Assembly (NCBI RefSeq): GCF_000759345.1
Contig: NZ_JPZL01000003.1
Coordinates: 493,438 to 557,437 of the forward strand
Direction: 5' to 3'
Length of the DNA: 64,000 nt
Source: Litchfieldella xinjiangensis
GTDB lineage: Bacteria; Pseudomonadota; Gammaproteobacteria; Pseudomonadales; Halomonadaceae
A program made the position numbers and the translations under genes. Shown here in pieces: positions 9,292-17,247 of the stretch; the first letter of the stretch is position 1, and every line of letters starts with the position of its first letter. Below the pieces are notes generated by a model, which did not search any database, was not told the DNA's origin, and saw only the letters and a program-made list of their open reading frames with translations.

Positions 9292-10311
9292 TTACTCGGC
9301 GTTGACGATCTTCTGGTGCAGGTCGCTAAGGCCCATCTCCTCGATCACACCCTGGAGCGGTTTACGAACCTGTTCCTGCATACGTTCGCGATCCAGTTCA
9401 TGCAGCGTGGCGCCTTCCTCCACTAGCAGGTCCAGCGCTTCGGCATCCTGCTCGAGCTGAATGTCCCGTGCATAGCTGGCGGATTCCTCGGCGGCTGCCA
9501 TGACCATCTCCTGCTGGTCTTCGGAGAGGCGATCCCAGCTCATCTGCGACATGGTCAGCAGACGCACGGTGATGTCATGTTCGGACAAGCCGATATGCGG
9601 CGCCACCTCATGAAAGCGCATGCGGTGAATCCACTCAGCTTCGTTGAGCAGGCCATCGATGGCCCCCACTTGAAGCCCGGTATAGATCTCGCTCCACTCC
9701 ATGACCGTGGGATCGGCACCCAAGGCCTCCCAGGCGGTGATCAGCGGTTTGGTCGGGTTGGTGCGGAGTTTCATGCCTTCCAGATCGTCGAGGCTCTCGA
9801 GAGGCTCGGTACTGACGATCTGGCGCTTGCCGCCGCCATAAAAGGCCAGGATGCGAACATCGGTCTCCTCGGTGATACGGTCAGCGATCTCACGGCCGAC
9901 CTCGCCATCGAGCACGGTGCGCCAGTGGTCTTCGTCGCGGTACAGGAACGGAATCGAGAACACGTTGGCAGTGGATGAAAAGTCCGTGATCAGACCCGGA
10001 TTGATGATCGAGATATCCAGCGCCCCGGCCATCTGCTGTTCGAACATCTCGGTTTCATGGCCGAGCACCGAGTTGCCGAGAATCTCGACACCGATCTCGC
10101 CATCACTCTTCTCGTCGAGCAACTCTTGGAACTTGGTTGCGCCCAGATGGTAGGCGGTGTCTTCGGTACCGCCATGCCCGAAGCGCAGGTCAACGGCCTG
10201 GGCCGTGCCGGCCAGACCCAGCGCGGCGGTGAATACGGCGCCGGCCAGCAGGCCTCGGCCCAAGGTCGGGCGGTGCTGGGCATCGTTTGGATCGATCCAT
10301 TTATGAGTCAT
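9292..10311 (-). CDS. dctP: TRAP transporter substrate-binding protein (second system)
   Basis: This is a periplasmic receptor of 339 residues. ATG 10311 has AGAGG eight bases upstream and is preferred to GTG 10320. The signal peptide is unusually long: a polar n-region of about 20 residues precedes the hydrophobic core GLLAGAVFTAALGLAGTAQA. The mature protein begins VDLRFGHGG. Internal family strands include LEGMKLRTNPTKPLI and GLQVGAIDGLLNE. It is the first gene of the second TRAP operon, 73 bases after a LacI regulator that may control it. Its ligand is unknown, but the setting points to a sugar acid. Confidence 0.9.
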   Translation of the reverse strand: MTHKWIDPNDAQHRPTLGRGLLAGAVFTAALGLAGTAQAVDLRFGHGGTEDTAYHLGATKFQELLDEKSDGEIGVEILGNSVLGHETEMFEQQMAGALDISIINPGLITDFSSTANVFSIPFLYRDEDHWRTVLDGEVGREIADRITEETDVRILAFYGGGKRQIVSTEPLESLDDLEGMKLRTNPTKPLITAWEALGADPTVMEWSEIYTGLQVGAIDGLLNEAEWIHRMRFHEVAPHIGLSEHDITVRLLTMSQMSWDRLSEDQQEMVMAAAEESASYARDIQLEQDAEALDLLVEEGATLHELDRERMQEQVRKPLQGVIEEMGLSDLHQKIVNAE

Positions 10312-10368
10312 ATATATCACCTCTTGTTATCGGGCACCCTGATAGCGGGGTGTCTTGGCTGGCGTTTT

Positions 10369-10384
10369 AGCGGCCGGGGCCGCT
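10369..10384. other. GC-rich perfect inverted repeat after a LacI gene
   Basis: AGCGGCC-GG-GGCCGCT lies immediately after the stop of the LacI gene and before dctP of the second TRAP system. It could act as a weak terminator, an attenuator or an mRNA processing/stability hairpin. The minus-strand side lacks a T run, so a canonical terminator is not supported. Confidence 0.4.
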
Positions 10385-11458
10385 TTACGATACGGGTAGT
10401 AGCACCTCGCCGCAGTGCGCGCTGGCACCGCACGATTCGCGTACCCGAAGTTGGGGCGATAGCACGACTTGTTCCCTCGCCCCGTTGGGGTTCTTGATAC
10501 GTCGCAGCGCCAGGCGTGCGGCTTCCTGTCCTATGGCGTAGGGGTGCGTAGCGATACTGGTCAGTGCCGGCGCGCTAAGGGCTGCTTCCTCGACGTCGTC
10601 GGTGCCGATCACCGCACAGTCCTGACCTGGGGTCAGTCCCAGTCGCTGTAGACCCAGCATGGCGCCGAAGGCGACCATGTCGTTATGGCACACTACGGCA
10701 GTGGGCGCGGGGTGCTCCTTCAGCAAGTGTCGTATCGCCTCGAAGCCGTCACGGCGGGTCACGGTCGAGCGCAACAGGCGCTGGTAGTCCAACCCATGCT
10801 GGGCGAGAACCTCTCGATAGCCCTGCCAGCGTTCCTGCGTAGCCGAGTGCTCGGCATGCCCGCCGATGAACGCAATGCGCCGATGGCCCTGCTCTACGAG
10901 ATGATCGATCGCCAGGCTTACCCCCAGACGGAAATCGGTGCCGGCATAGTCGAACGGGAGCGAGCCGACATGGCGCAGCACTTGGACGCAGGGCAGGTTC
11001 CAGTGCTGCAAGGTCTCGATCAGGCTTGGGTCGGTGCCCTGCGCCGGGCACAACAGGATGCCGTCGACACGGTGCTCGCGCATGCGCTCCAGGAAACGTT
11101 GTTGCCGATCCGGCGAATCCTCGCTATTGGCCAGAAAAGACACATAGCCTTCACGATTCAAGGCAGCATCGATCCCAGCCACCATGGCACCGAAGAATGG
11201 GTTGGCGATGTCGTATACGACCACGCCGAGTGTCGAAGTACGGCTGGCACGCAGTGCCGCTGCCCCGCGGTTATAGACATACCCCAGGGCTTTGATTGAA
11301 TGCCGCACACGCTCACGGGTACGCTCGGCCACGAGCGGACTTTCACGCAATACCAGCGATACCGTCGAGCGCGAGACCCCGGCATGGGCAGCGATATCCT
11401 GCAGCGTGACACTGCTGGAATCGCGGCGTGGGCCGGCGTCGTGAAAGGCATCGGTCAT
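10385..11458 (-). CDS. LacI-family transcriptional regulator
   Basis: This 357-residue repressor-type protein has an N-terminal helix-turn-helix (VTLQDIAAHAGVSRSTVSLVLR, about residues 18-39). The hinge helix region (GAAALRASRTSTLGVVVYDIANPFFG) is followed by a periplasmic-binding-protein-like sensor domain. The sensor shows ILLCPAQGTD, RRIAFIGG, AVVCHNDMVAFGAM and the closing VVLSPQLRVRESC. It lies directly upstream of the second TRAP operon on the same strand, so local control of that transporter is likely. The effector is unknown. Confidence 0.9.
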   Translation of the reverse strand: MTDAFHDAGPRRDSSSVTLQDIAAHAGVSRSTVSLVLRESPLVAERTRERVRHSIKALGYVYNRGAAALRASRTSTLGVVVYDIANPFFGAMVAGIDAALNREGYVSFLANSEDSPDRQQRFLERMREHRVDGILLCPAQGTDPSLIETLQHWNLPCVQVLRHVGSLPFDYAGTDFRLGVSLAIDHLVEQGHRRIAFIGGHAEHSATQERWQGYREVLAQHGLDYQRLLRSTVTRRDGFEAIRHLLKEHPAPTAVVCHNDMVAFGAMLGLQRLGLTPGQDCAVIGTDDVEEAALSAPALTSIATHPYAIGQEAARLALRRIKNPNGAREQVVLSPQLRVRESCGASAHCGEVLLPVS

Positions 11459-11513
11459 GGCGAACCTGTCGAAAAATGCGTTTTTGGATTGATCTAAATC
11501 TAGAAGAGACGAT

Positions 11514-11554
11514 GCCCGTCACCAACTCCCCTTTAGTCGAAGAGGGTGACGGGC
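11514..11554 (-). terminator. Long-stem hairpin downstream of the ghrB-like gene
   Basis: A 10-bp perfect stem GCCCGTCACC / GGTGACGGGC with a 21-base loop lies between the end of the reductase gene (11568) and the start of the LacI gene (11458), both leftward. The minus strand beyond it is pyrimidine-rich but has no clean T run. It probably reduces read-through between the two units. Confidence 0.5.
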
Positions 11555-11567
11555 CAAGGTCCTGAGG

Positions 11568-12551
11568 TTAGTCTCGCGATTGGTAGGCCGCCTCGTTGAC
11601 CAGGCTGATCGGACGCTCGCCCTTGAGTGCGAGGGCGATGTTGTCTACCGCTCGCTGGGCCATGGCATCGCGGGTTTCATGGGTGGCCGAGCCGATATGG
11701 GGCAGGGCAACGACATTGGCCATATGGGGCAGGGGCGACTCCAACGATAGCGGCTCTTGCTCGAAGACATCGAGGCCGGCGGCGCGGATCTCGCCGCTCT
11801 CCAGTGCTGCGACCAGGGCGGGCTCGTCGACGACCTTGCCGCGGGCGATATTGACGAAGATGGCCGAGGGTTTCATCAGCGCGAACTCGCGCTTGCCGAT
11901 CAAATGCTCTGTCTCGGCCGAGAGCGGCACGGTGACACAGACGAAGTCGGATTCAGCGAGTAACTCATCCATTTCCCGGCGTGTCGCTCCCAGCTCCTGC
12001 TCGAGCTGCGGCTTGGGCGAGGCGTTGGAATACAGGATTTTCATACCGAAGCCCAGGGCACCTCGGCGGGCAATGGCGGCGCCGATACGGCCGAAGCCGA
12101 TCATGCCCAGGGTCTTGCCATGCACGTCGGTGCCGAACTGGGCTTCACCGATGCTCTCTTGCCAATCGCCGCGCTTGACGAATTCGGCGAGCTCCACGGC
12201 GCGCCGTGCCGTCGCGATAATCAGTAGGAACCCCGTGTCGGCAGTGGTTTCGGTGAGCACATCGGGGGTATTGCATAGCAGGATGCCGCGCCGGGTCAGC
12301 TCATCGACGGGATAATTATCGTAGCCGACCGAGATGCTGGCGATGGCTTCCAGGTGAGGAGCCTCGTCGAGCAGTTGGGGGGTAATCTTCAAGCTGGCAC
12401 CGACCAGGCCGTGAGCCTCGGCGAGCGCCTCGCGGAACGCGGGATCGTCTGCACTGTCGAGCTTCTCGAAATAGTCGACGTGAAAGTCCTCGGTCAGTTG
12501 GTCTAGCTGCTCTTGCTTGAGGCGGCGAAAGGCGACGATACGTTTCTTCAT
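11568..12551 (-). CDS. ghrB: D-2-hydroxyacid dehydrogenase (glyoxylate/hydroxypyruvate/2-ketogluconate reductase type)
   Basis: This is an NAD(P)-dependent reductase of 327 residues. The Rossmann motif is GMIGFGRIGAAIA (about residue 150). The catalytic Arg is in NIARGKVVDE, the Glu in LDVFEQEP and the His in LPHIGSATHETR, the intact triad of the D-isomer-specific family. Overall it resembles GhrB/TkrA, which reduce glyoxylate, hydroxypyruvate and 2-ketoaldonates. Clustered with a KDG kinase and sugar-acid transporters, a 2-ketoaldonate substrate is a reasonable inference. The exact substrate remains open. Confidence 0.88.
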   Translation of the reverse strand: MKKRIVAFRRLKQEQLDQLTEDFHVDYFEKLDSADDPAFREALAEAHGLVGASLKITPQLLDEAPHLEAIASISVGYDNYPVDELTRRGILLCNTPDVLTETTADTGFLLIIATARRAVELAEFVKRGDWQESIGEAQFGTDVHGKTLGMIGFGRIGAAIARRGALGFGMKILYSNASPKPQLEQELGATRREMDELLAESDFVCVTVPLSAETEHLIGKREFALMKPSAIFVNIARGKVVDEPALVAALESGEIRAAGLDVFEQEPLSLESPLPHMANVVALPHIGSATHETRDAMAQRAVDNIALALKGERPISLVNEAAYQSRD

Positions 12552-12595
12552 GGTCGGGCTCCGGTCGGGGCTGGTCTGGGTGCGATGCGCTGGGC

Positions 12596-13579
12596 TTACC
12601 CCATGGGGGGCAGGTCGTCCTCGAGTTCGGAAAGTCGTTGCCGACTCGGCAAGCCTTCCATGTCACCAAGGGCCTGCACGGCCTCGGCACCGATCAGGTT
12701 GCCGCGACGCACCGCCTCACGGGGGGAAAGGCCATCGAGCAGGGCGCTGATAACGCCTACCGCGAAACCGTCCCCGGCGCCCACGGTATCCACCACCTCG
12801 TCGACCTCGAAGCCATGCACGGTGAAGCTCTCCTCGTGGCCGTTCATGGTGCCGCGATAGTAGCTGCCTTCGGGGCCCAGCTTGATGATCACGGCCTTGG
12901 CGCCGCGCTCGAGATAGAAGTCGGCAATATCATGGGGATCTTCGCGACCCGTCAGCAGGCGGCCCTCCGCCAGGCCAGGCAGCACCCAGTCGGCCTTGGC
13001 GGCCATGGCGTTGATCGTCTCGCGCATTTCCTCTTCACTGGCCCACAGGCTGGGTCGCAGATTGGGATCGAAGGAGATGCTCGCGCCGTGCTGTCGAGCC
13101 TGGTCAAGCATGTGCCACGAAAGCTCACGACATGAGGCCGAGACGGCCGGCGGGATGCCGGTGGCATGGAGATGCCGCATGCTCGAGAAATCCACAGAAG
13201 CGGCGTCGTCGGGTGAAAGATGGCTGGCGGCGCTTCCCTTCCGGAAGTACTCCACGCGGGGGTCGGCGCCACCGGAGGCGCGCTCCTTGAATACCAGCCC
13301 CGTGGAGTGCTCCTCATCGTGGGTCAGATAACGACAGTCCAGTCCCTCCGTCTCGAGGGTACGGTGAATGTAGTCGCCAAAGCTGTCGTTGCCGACGCGG
13401 CTCAGCCAGCCGACATGAAAGCCGAGGCGGGCCAGGCCAATGGCCACGTTGGTGTCGGCACCGGCAATGCCGCGCTGGAAATGCTCGATATCCGGCATGG
13501 CGCCCGGCGCATCGGCCACGAACAGGGTCATGGCCTCGCCGAAAGCGAGGATCTCTGGGGCGGACGCGGTATCTCTCAT
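12596..13579 (-). CDS. kdgK: PfkB-family sugar kinase, probable 2-keto-3-deoxygluconate kinase
   Basis: This kinase would phosphorylate KDG to KDG-6-phosphate before aldol cleavage. ATG 13579 has AAGGAG seven bases upstream; longer in-frame openings have no such support. It has 327 residues. The N-terminal motif is ILAFGEAMTLFVADAPG, the substrate region is AGADTNVAIGLARLGFHVGWLSRVGNDSFG, and the C-terminal PfkB signature DTVGAGDGFAVGV carries the catalytic Asp and anion hole. It lies 44 bases before the ghrB-like gene and 20 bases after a LacI gene. It fits as the step after UxuA. Confidence 0.85.
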   Translation of the reverse strand: MRDTASAPEILAFGEAMTLFVADAPGAMPDIEHFQRGIAGADTNVAIGLARLGFHVGWLSRVGNDSFGDYIHRTLETEGLDCRYLTHDEEHSTGLVFKERASGGADPRVEYFRKGSAASHLSPDDAASVDFSSMRHLHATGIPPAVSASCRELSWHMLDQARQHGASISFDPNLRPSLWASEEEMRETINAMAAKADWVLPGLAEGRLLTGREDPHDIADFYLERGAKAVIIKLGPEGSYYRGTMNGHEESFTVHGFEVDEVVDTVGAGDGFAVGVISALLDGLSPREAVRRGNLIGAEAVQALGDMEGLPSRQRLSELEDDLPPMG

Positions 13580-13599
13580 AAGTTCTCTCCTTGAAATGG

Positions 13600-14640
13600 T
13601 CATGAGGCGCGTTGACGGGTTGAGCCGCGAGGCACGAGTTGTGGCGAATAATGGGTCCGGCGTGGTGGCATGGGGGGGTGTCCGTTCAATCGCTCCATAA
13701 GATTCTCCACAGCGGTGCGCCCGATGGCCTCGGTGGGCTGGGCCAAGGTGGTGATACCCGGTGCGACCAGGCTGCACCACTCCAGCTCGTCGATACCCAT
13801 CAGCCCCACCTCGCCCAGCGGCGTATCCAGCCGTTGCAGAGCCCGAACAGCCTCCAGCGTCACGTTGCCGTTGGCACAGAGTACCGCCATTGGACGATCG
13901 GCCTTGTCGAGGAAACGACGCAGTACCTCGTACAGCGTATTCTCTCCCCTCTGCAGTGTCAGGCTATGCGCTTCACCGTCGAGGTCGGGGTCGCGGGACA
14001 ATCGGTGCTGGAAATGTTTCAAGCGTAGCTGTCGAGAGCTGGCTTGTTGCGGGGGCTCACCGAGGTAGAGCAATTGGCGGTAGCCCTGCTCATGAAGATG
14101 ATCGACAGCGATGTCGATGGCGCAAGCATTGTCGAGGCCCACGACATCGGCTTCGACCTCGCCCAGGAGGCGATCGAGCAATACCAGTGGCGTGCCCTGG
14201 GCGGCGAAGGCCTGGAGTTCCTGGCTCGGCTGGCCAGAGACATTGATCACCAGGCCGGCGACACGATAGGACGCCAGCAGGCTCAAATGGGCTCGCTCCT
14301 GTGCAGGATCGTTATCGGTATTGCCTACCATCAGCGAAAAGCCTCTTTCACGGCAGGCCTGTTCGACACCATGCATCACCGCCACCGAAAAAGGATTGCG
14401 TATGTCGGCCACCAGCATACCGATCAGCTGCGACTGGCCAGCCTTGAGGCTGCGTGCCATGGGGTTGGGTCGATAGCCCAGCCGGTTGGCGGCGAGGGCG
14501 ATACGCACCTGCATATCATGTGACAGGCGATCCCGCTCGTGCCCGAAATAGCGCGATACGCTGGTCTTCGAGACACCTGCCTCCTGGGCAACCTCAAGAA
14601 TCGTAGAAGGGCGGAGCCTGGGCGCGGACATGGTCTGCAT
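13600..14640 (-). CDS. LacI-family transcriptional regulator (possible KDG-pathway repressor)
   Basis: The helix-turn-helix is STILEVAQEAGVSKTSVSRY, followed by the hinge PNPMARSLKAGQSQLIGMLVADIRNPF and a sugar-binding-type sensor domain (LVINVSGQP, RQLLYLGEP, AVLCANGNVTLEAV, VGLMGIDELEW). It directly precedes the kinase gene. The start is uncertain: ATG 14640 and ATG 14631 share one AAGGA, and the frame continues upstream to 14709. A palindrome just upstream (14651-14661) suggests autoregulation. The role is inferred from position. Confidence 0.88.
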   Translation of the reverse strand: MQTMSAPRLRPSTILEVAQEAGVSKTSVSRYFGHERDRLSHDMQVRIALAANRLGYRPNPMARSLKAGQSQLIGMLVADIRNPFSVAVMHGVEQACRERGFSLMVGNTDNDPAQERAHLSLLASYRVAGLVINVSGQPSQELQAFAAQGTPLVLLDRLLGEVEADVVGLDNACAIDIAVDHLHEQGYRQLLYLGEPPQQASSRQLRLKHFQHRLSRDPDLDGEAHSLTLQRGENTLYEVLRRFLDKADRPMAVLCANGNVTLEAVRALQRLDTPLGEVGLMGIDELEWCSLVAPGITTLAQPTEAIGRTAVENLMERLNGHPPMPPRRTHYSPQLVPRGSTRQRAS

Positions 14641-14650
14641 ATTCCTTGAT

Positions 14651-14661
14651 GGAACCGTTCC
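14651..14661. promoter_or_regulatory. Candidate LacI-type operator upstream of lacI-kdgK-ghrB
   Basis: GGAAC-C-GTTCC is a perfect odd-length palindrome, flanked by near-symmetric AT/AT. It lies 11 bases before the preferred start of the LacI gene, where autoregulators of this family often bind. I found no second copy near the other operons, so the assignment is tentative. Confidence 0.4.
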
Positions 14662-14817
14662 CATCCTAGTGGTCACATCCCTATCGCTCAAGCAAGCCGG
14701 GTTAGACATAAGTCGCTACCGTAAGCATGAAACGGCGTCCGATACCGCACGGCAGAGCCCGACTCGGCTACCTTGTAGGTGTTGATACACGTTTATTGGT
14801 CAAGGAGATGAAATACG

Positions 14818-15183
14818 ATGCCATCCAAGCTCACCATGCCACTGCTAGCCTGCATGCTGCTCTTGCCTCTCGGAGTCCAGGCTCAGGACACCCGGGCACA
14901 GAGCGGCCAGTCCTCAGGCGGGCAGGCTCAAGGTAGCCAGCAGGAACAAGGCTCGGGTGAAGGGCAGGGTAACGCCGGCAGCGCCTCTCAGGAGCCTGCC
15001 ACGCCTGCCGTGCCCCAGGCAGCCGAAGCGGACAAGGGCAGCGACGCGAAAGAGAGCGAGCAAAAGCCGAAGTCCAAAGAGGAAATGCAGGCAGGTACGG
15101 GGGGCACCGGGAGTCCCGACTCGGCCATGAAGGAAGGCGAGGACGACAAGAGCCAGGAACAACAACAGAAGCAGGATCAGTAG
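14818..15183 (+). CDS. Small secreted Gln/Glu/Ser/Gly-rich protein of unknown function
   Basis: I do not recognise this gene. It encodes 121 residues. It has a signal peptide (MPSKLTMPLLACMLLLPLGVQA, cleaved before QDTRAQ) and a disordered, low-complexity mature part. That part moves from Gln/Gly/Ser-rich (SGQSSGGQAQGSQQEQGSG) to Lys/Glu-rich (SEQKPKSKEEM) and ends EEQ/Q-rich. A Cys in the hydrophobic core is not in a convincing lipobox. AAGGAG precedes the ATG by about 10 bases. A hairpin terminator follows, so this is a single-gene unit. Its composition resembles the exported protein at 6220-6513, but there is no real sequence similarity. Confidence 0.65.
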   Translation: MPSKLTMPLLACMLLLPLGVQAQDTRAQSGQSSGGQAQGSQQEQGSGEGQGNAGSASQEPATPAVPQAAEADKGSDAKESEQKPKSKEEMQAGTGGTGSPDSAMKEGEDDKSQEQQQKQDQ

Positions 15184-15216
15184 CCCTGGTCAGGCCCATG
15201 CGCTGATCCTGAATGC

Positions 15217-15243
15217 ACGACCCCCGCACATGGCGGGGGTCGT
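15217..15243. terminator. Bidirectional hairpin terminator
   Basis: An 11-bp perfect stem ACGACCCCCGC / GCGGGGGTCGT with an ACATG loop lies between the small secreted protein gene and the convergent fabB. The stem is very stable, but the T run is short on both sides. Confidence 0.65.
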
Positions 15244-15272
15244 TGACGTTACAGCGTGGTCGTGACAGGCGC

Positions 15273-16490
15273 TCAGTCGCGATATTTCTCGAGCACCAGG
15301 CAGGCATTGGTGCCACCGAAACCGAAGCTGTTCGAGAGTACACGCTGGATACCGGCATTATCGCGTCGCTCGGTGACGATATCGAACCCTGCAGCCTTAT
15401 CGTCCAGCGTCTCGACATTGGCCGAGGCGGCAATGAAGTCATGCTCTAGCATCAGCAGCGAGTAGATCGCTTCCTGCACCCCGGTTGCCCCCAGGGAGTG
15501 GCCGGTCAATGACTTGGTAGAGCTCATGGCCGGAGTACGATCGCCGAATACCTCGCGTACGGCACTCAGTTCGGCGACATCGCCTACCGGCGTCGATGTG
15601 CCGTGGGTATTGATGTAATCGATCTTGCCATCGACCGTGGCCATGGCCTGGCGCATGCAGCGAGCAGCGCCTTCACCGGAAGGTGCGACCATGTCATAAC
15701 CGTCGGACGTGGCGCCATAACCGACGACCTCGGCATAGATCTTGGCACCACGAGCTCGCGCATGCTCGAGCTCCTCGAGGACCAACATACCGCCGCCGCC
15801 GGCGATGACGAAGCCGTCACGTGCCTGGTCATAGGGCCGGGATGCCTGGTCGGGCCGATCGTTGTAACCGGTCGAAAGCGCACCCATGGCGTCGAAAAGG
15901 CAGGACAGGGTCCAATGCTCTTCCTCACCGCCGCCAGCAAAGACGACGTCCTGCTTGCCGAGCTGGATCTGCTCCACCGCACTGCCAATGCAGTGTGCGG
16001 ACGTGGCACAGGCCGAGGAGATCGAGTAATTCACACCCTTGATCTTGAACGGCGTAGCCAGACATGCAGAGACGGTGCTGCCCATGGTACGGGTAACCCG
16101 ATACGGTCCTACACGGCGCAGGCCCTTGTCGCGCAGGACATCGGCCGCCTCGACCTGGTTGGCGCTCGAGGCGCCACCCGAGCCGGCGATCAGGCCGATT
16201 CTTTCGCTGGAGATCTGCTCCAGGCTCAAGCCGGCATCTTCGACGGCCTGGGCCATGCTGACATAGGCATAGGCGGCAGCATCACCCATGAAGCGCCGCA
16301 GCTTGCGGTCGATCAGGGTATCCAGATCGATATCGACGACCCCGGCTACCTGGCTGCGGAAACCGAGTTCGGCATAGTCGTCCTTGAAACGGATGCCGGA
16401 ACGGCCAGCCTTGAGTGCATCGGTGACCTGGTGTTGGTCGTTGCCGAGGCACGAAACGATGCCTAGGCCGGTGACAACCACTCGTCGCAT
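15273..16490 (-). CDS. fabB: 3-oxoacyl-[acyl-carrier-protein] synthase I
   Basis: This is the condensing enzyme for elongation of unsaturated fatty acids. ATG 16490 begins [18 protein letters not shown], as in E. coli FabB, and gives 405 residues against 406. The active-site Cys is in [12 protein letters not shown]; the two catalytic His residues are in [11 protein letters not shown] and [11 protein letters not shown]. The C-terminal glycine-rich loop is [15 protein letters not shown]. It is encoded 13 bases downstream of fabA, the usual fabAB operon of gammaproteobacteria. Confidence 0.97.
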   Translation of the reverse strand: MRRVVVTGLGIVSCLGNDQHQVTDALKAGRSGIRFKDDYAELGFRSQVAGVVDIDLDTLIDRKLRRFMGDAAAYAYVSMAQAVEDAGLSLEQISSERIGLIAGSGGASSANQVEAADVLRDKGLRRVGPYRVTRTMGSTVSACLATPFKIKGVNYSISSACATSAHCIGSAVEQIQLGKQDVVFAGGGEEEHWTLSCLFDAMGALSTGYNDRPDQASRPYDQARDGFVIAGGGGMLVLEELEHARARGAKIYAEVVGYGATSDGYDMVAPSGEGAARCMRQAMATVDGKIDYINTHGTSTPVGDVAELSAVREVFGDRTPAMSSTKSLTGHSLGATGVQEAIYSLLMLEHDFIAASANVETLDDKAAGFDIVTERRDNAGIQRVLSNSFGFGGTNACLVLEKYRD

Positions 16491-16503
16491 GGAAGCCTCC
16501 TGG

Positions 16504-17019
16504 TCAGAAATTCGCGGTGGAGGTGAACAGGCCGACACGCAGGTCGTTGGCCTGGTAGATGGCACGCCCGTCCACGGTCACGGTCCCGTCGGCGATACCC
16601 AGGATCAAGCGCCGCGTAATGATACGCTTGACGTGGATATGGTACGTGACCTTCTTGGCATCGGGCAGGATCTGGCCGGAGAACTTGACGTCTCCGCAGC
16701 CCAGCGCGCGTCCTCGACCCGGATGACCTAGCCAGCCCAGGTAGAAGCCCACCAACTGCCACATGGCATCCAGCCCTAGACAGCCGGGCATCACCGGGTC
16801 GCCGGGGAAGTGGCAGTCGAAGAACCATAGGTCCGGGTGAATGTCGAGCTCGGCGATGAGCTCGCCCTTGCCGTGGGCACCGCCTTCCTCATGAATCCGT
16901 GTGATGCGATCCAGCATCAACATGTTGGGAGCTGGCAGCTGAGCGTTGCCCGGGCCGAAAAGTTCGCCCTGGCTGCAGGCCAGCAATTCTTCGAGGCTAA
17001 ACGAGTGTTGCTTGGTCAC
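16504..17019 (-). CDS. fabA: 3-hydroxydecanoyl-ACP dehydratase/isomerase
   Basis: This protein introduces the cis double bond at C10 in unsaturated fatty acid synthesis. Family signatures are [21 protein letters not shown], the active-site His in [21 protein letters not shown] (His and Asp catalytic) and [16 protein letters not shown]. The frame is open to GTG 17064, but GTG 17019 gives 171 residues, matching the usual length. Neither start has a strong Shine-Dalgarno. No in-frame ATG is available upstream, so a GTG start is likely. Confidence 0.95.
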   Translation of the reverse strand: MTKQHSFSLEELLACSQGELFGPGNAQLPAPNMLMLDRITRIHEEGGAHGKGELIAELDIHPDLWFFDCHFPGDPVMPGCLGLDAMWQLVGFYLGWLGHPGRGRALGCGDVKFSGQILPDAKKVTYHIHVKRIITRRLILGIADGTVTVDGRAIYQANDLRVGLFTSTANF

Positions 17020-17247
17020 AGAATCATTCCGAGTCGCATTGTCTTGTGCCGCGTGTGTTACCACGGTGTGTGCATTCTACTGGCACCCCGCGGCGATTGC
17101 ACGCCGGGGCCAGCCCGTTGCCGCCCCGGCGTCTCATGAAGATGGTCGTGTCTGGTGGCATGTGCAAGTTGCGCCAGGCTCAAGCCACGGGGCATGATGC
17201 CGATAACTGTTTCGAATCATGACATTTCACCGACCCGATGAGAACGC

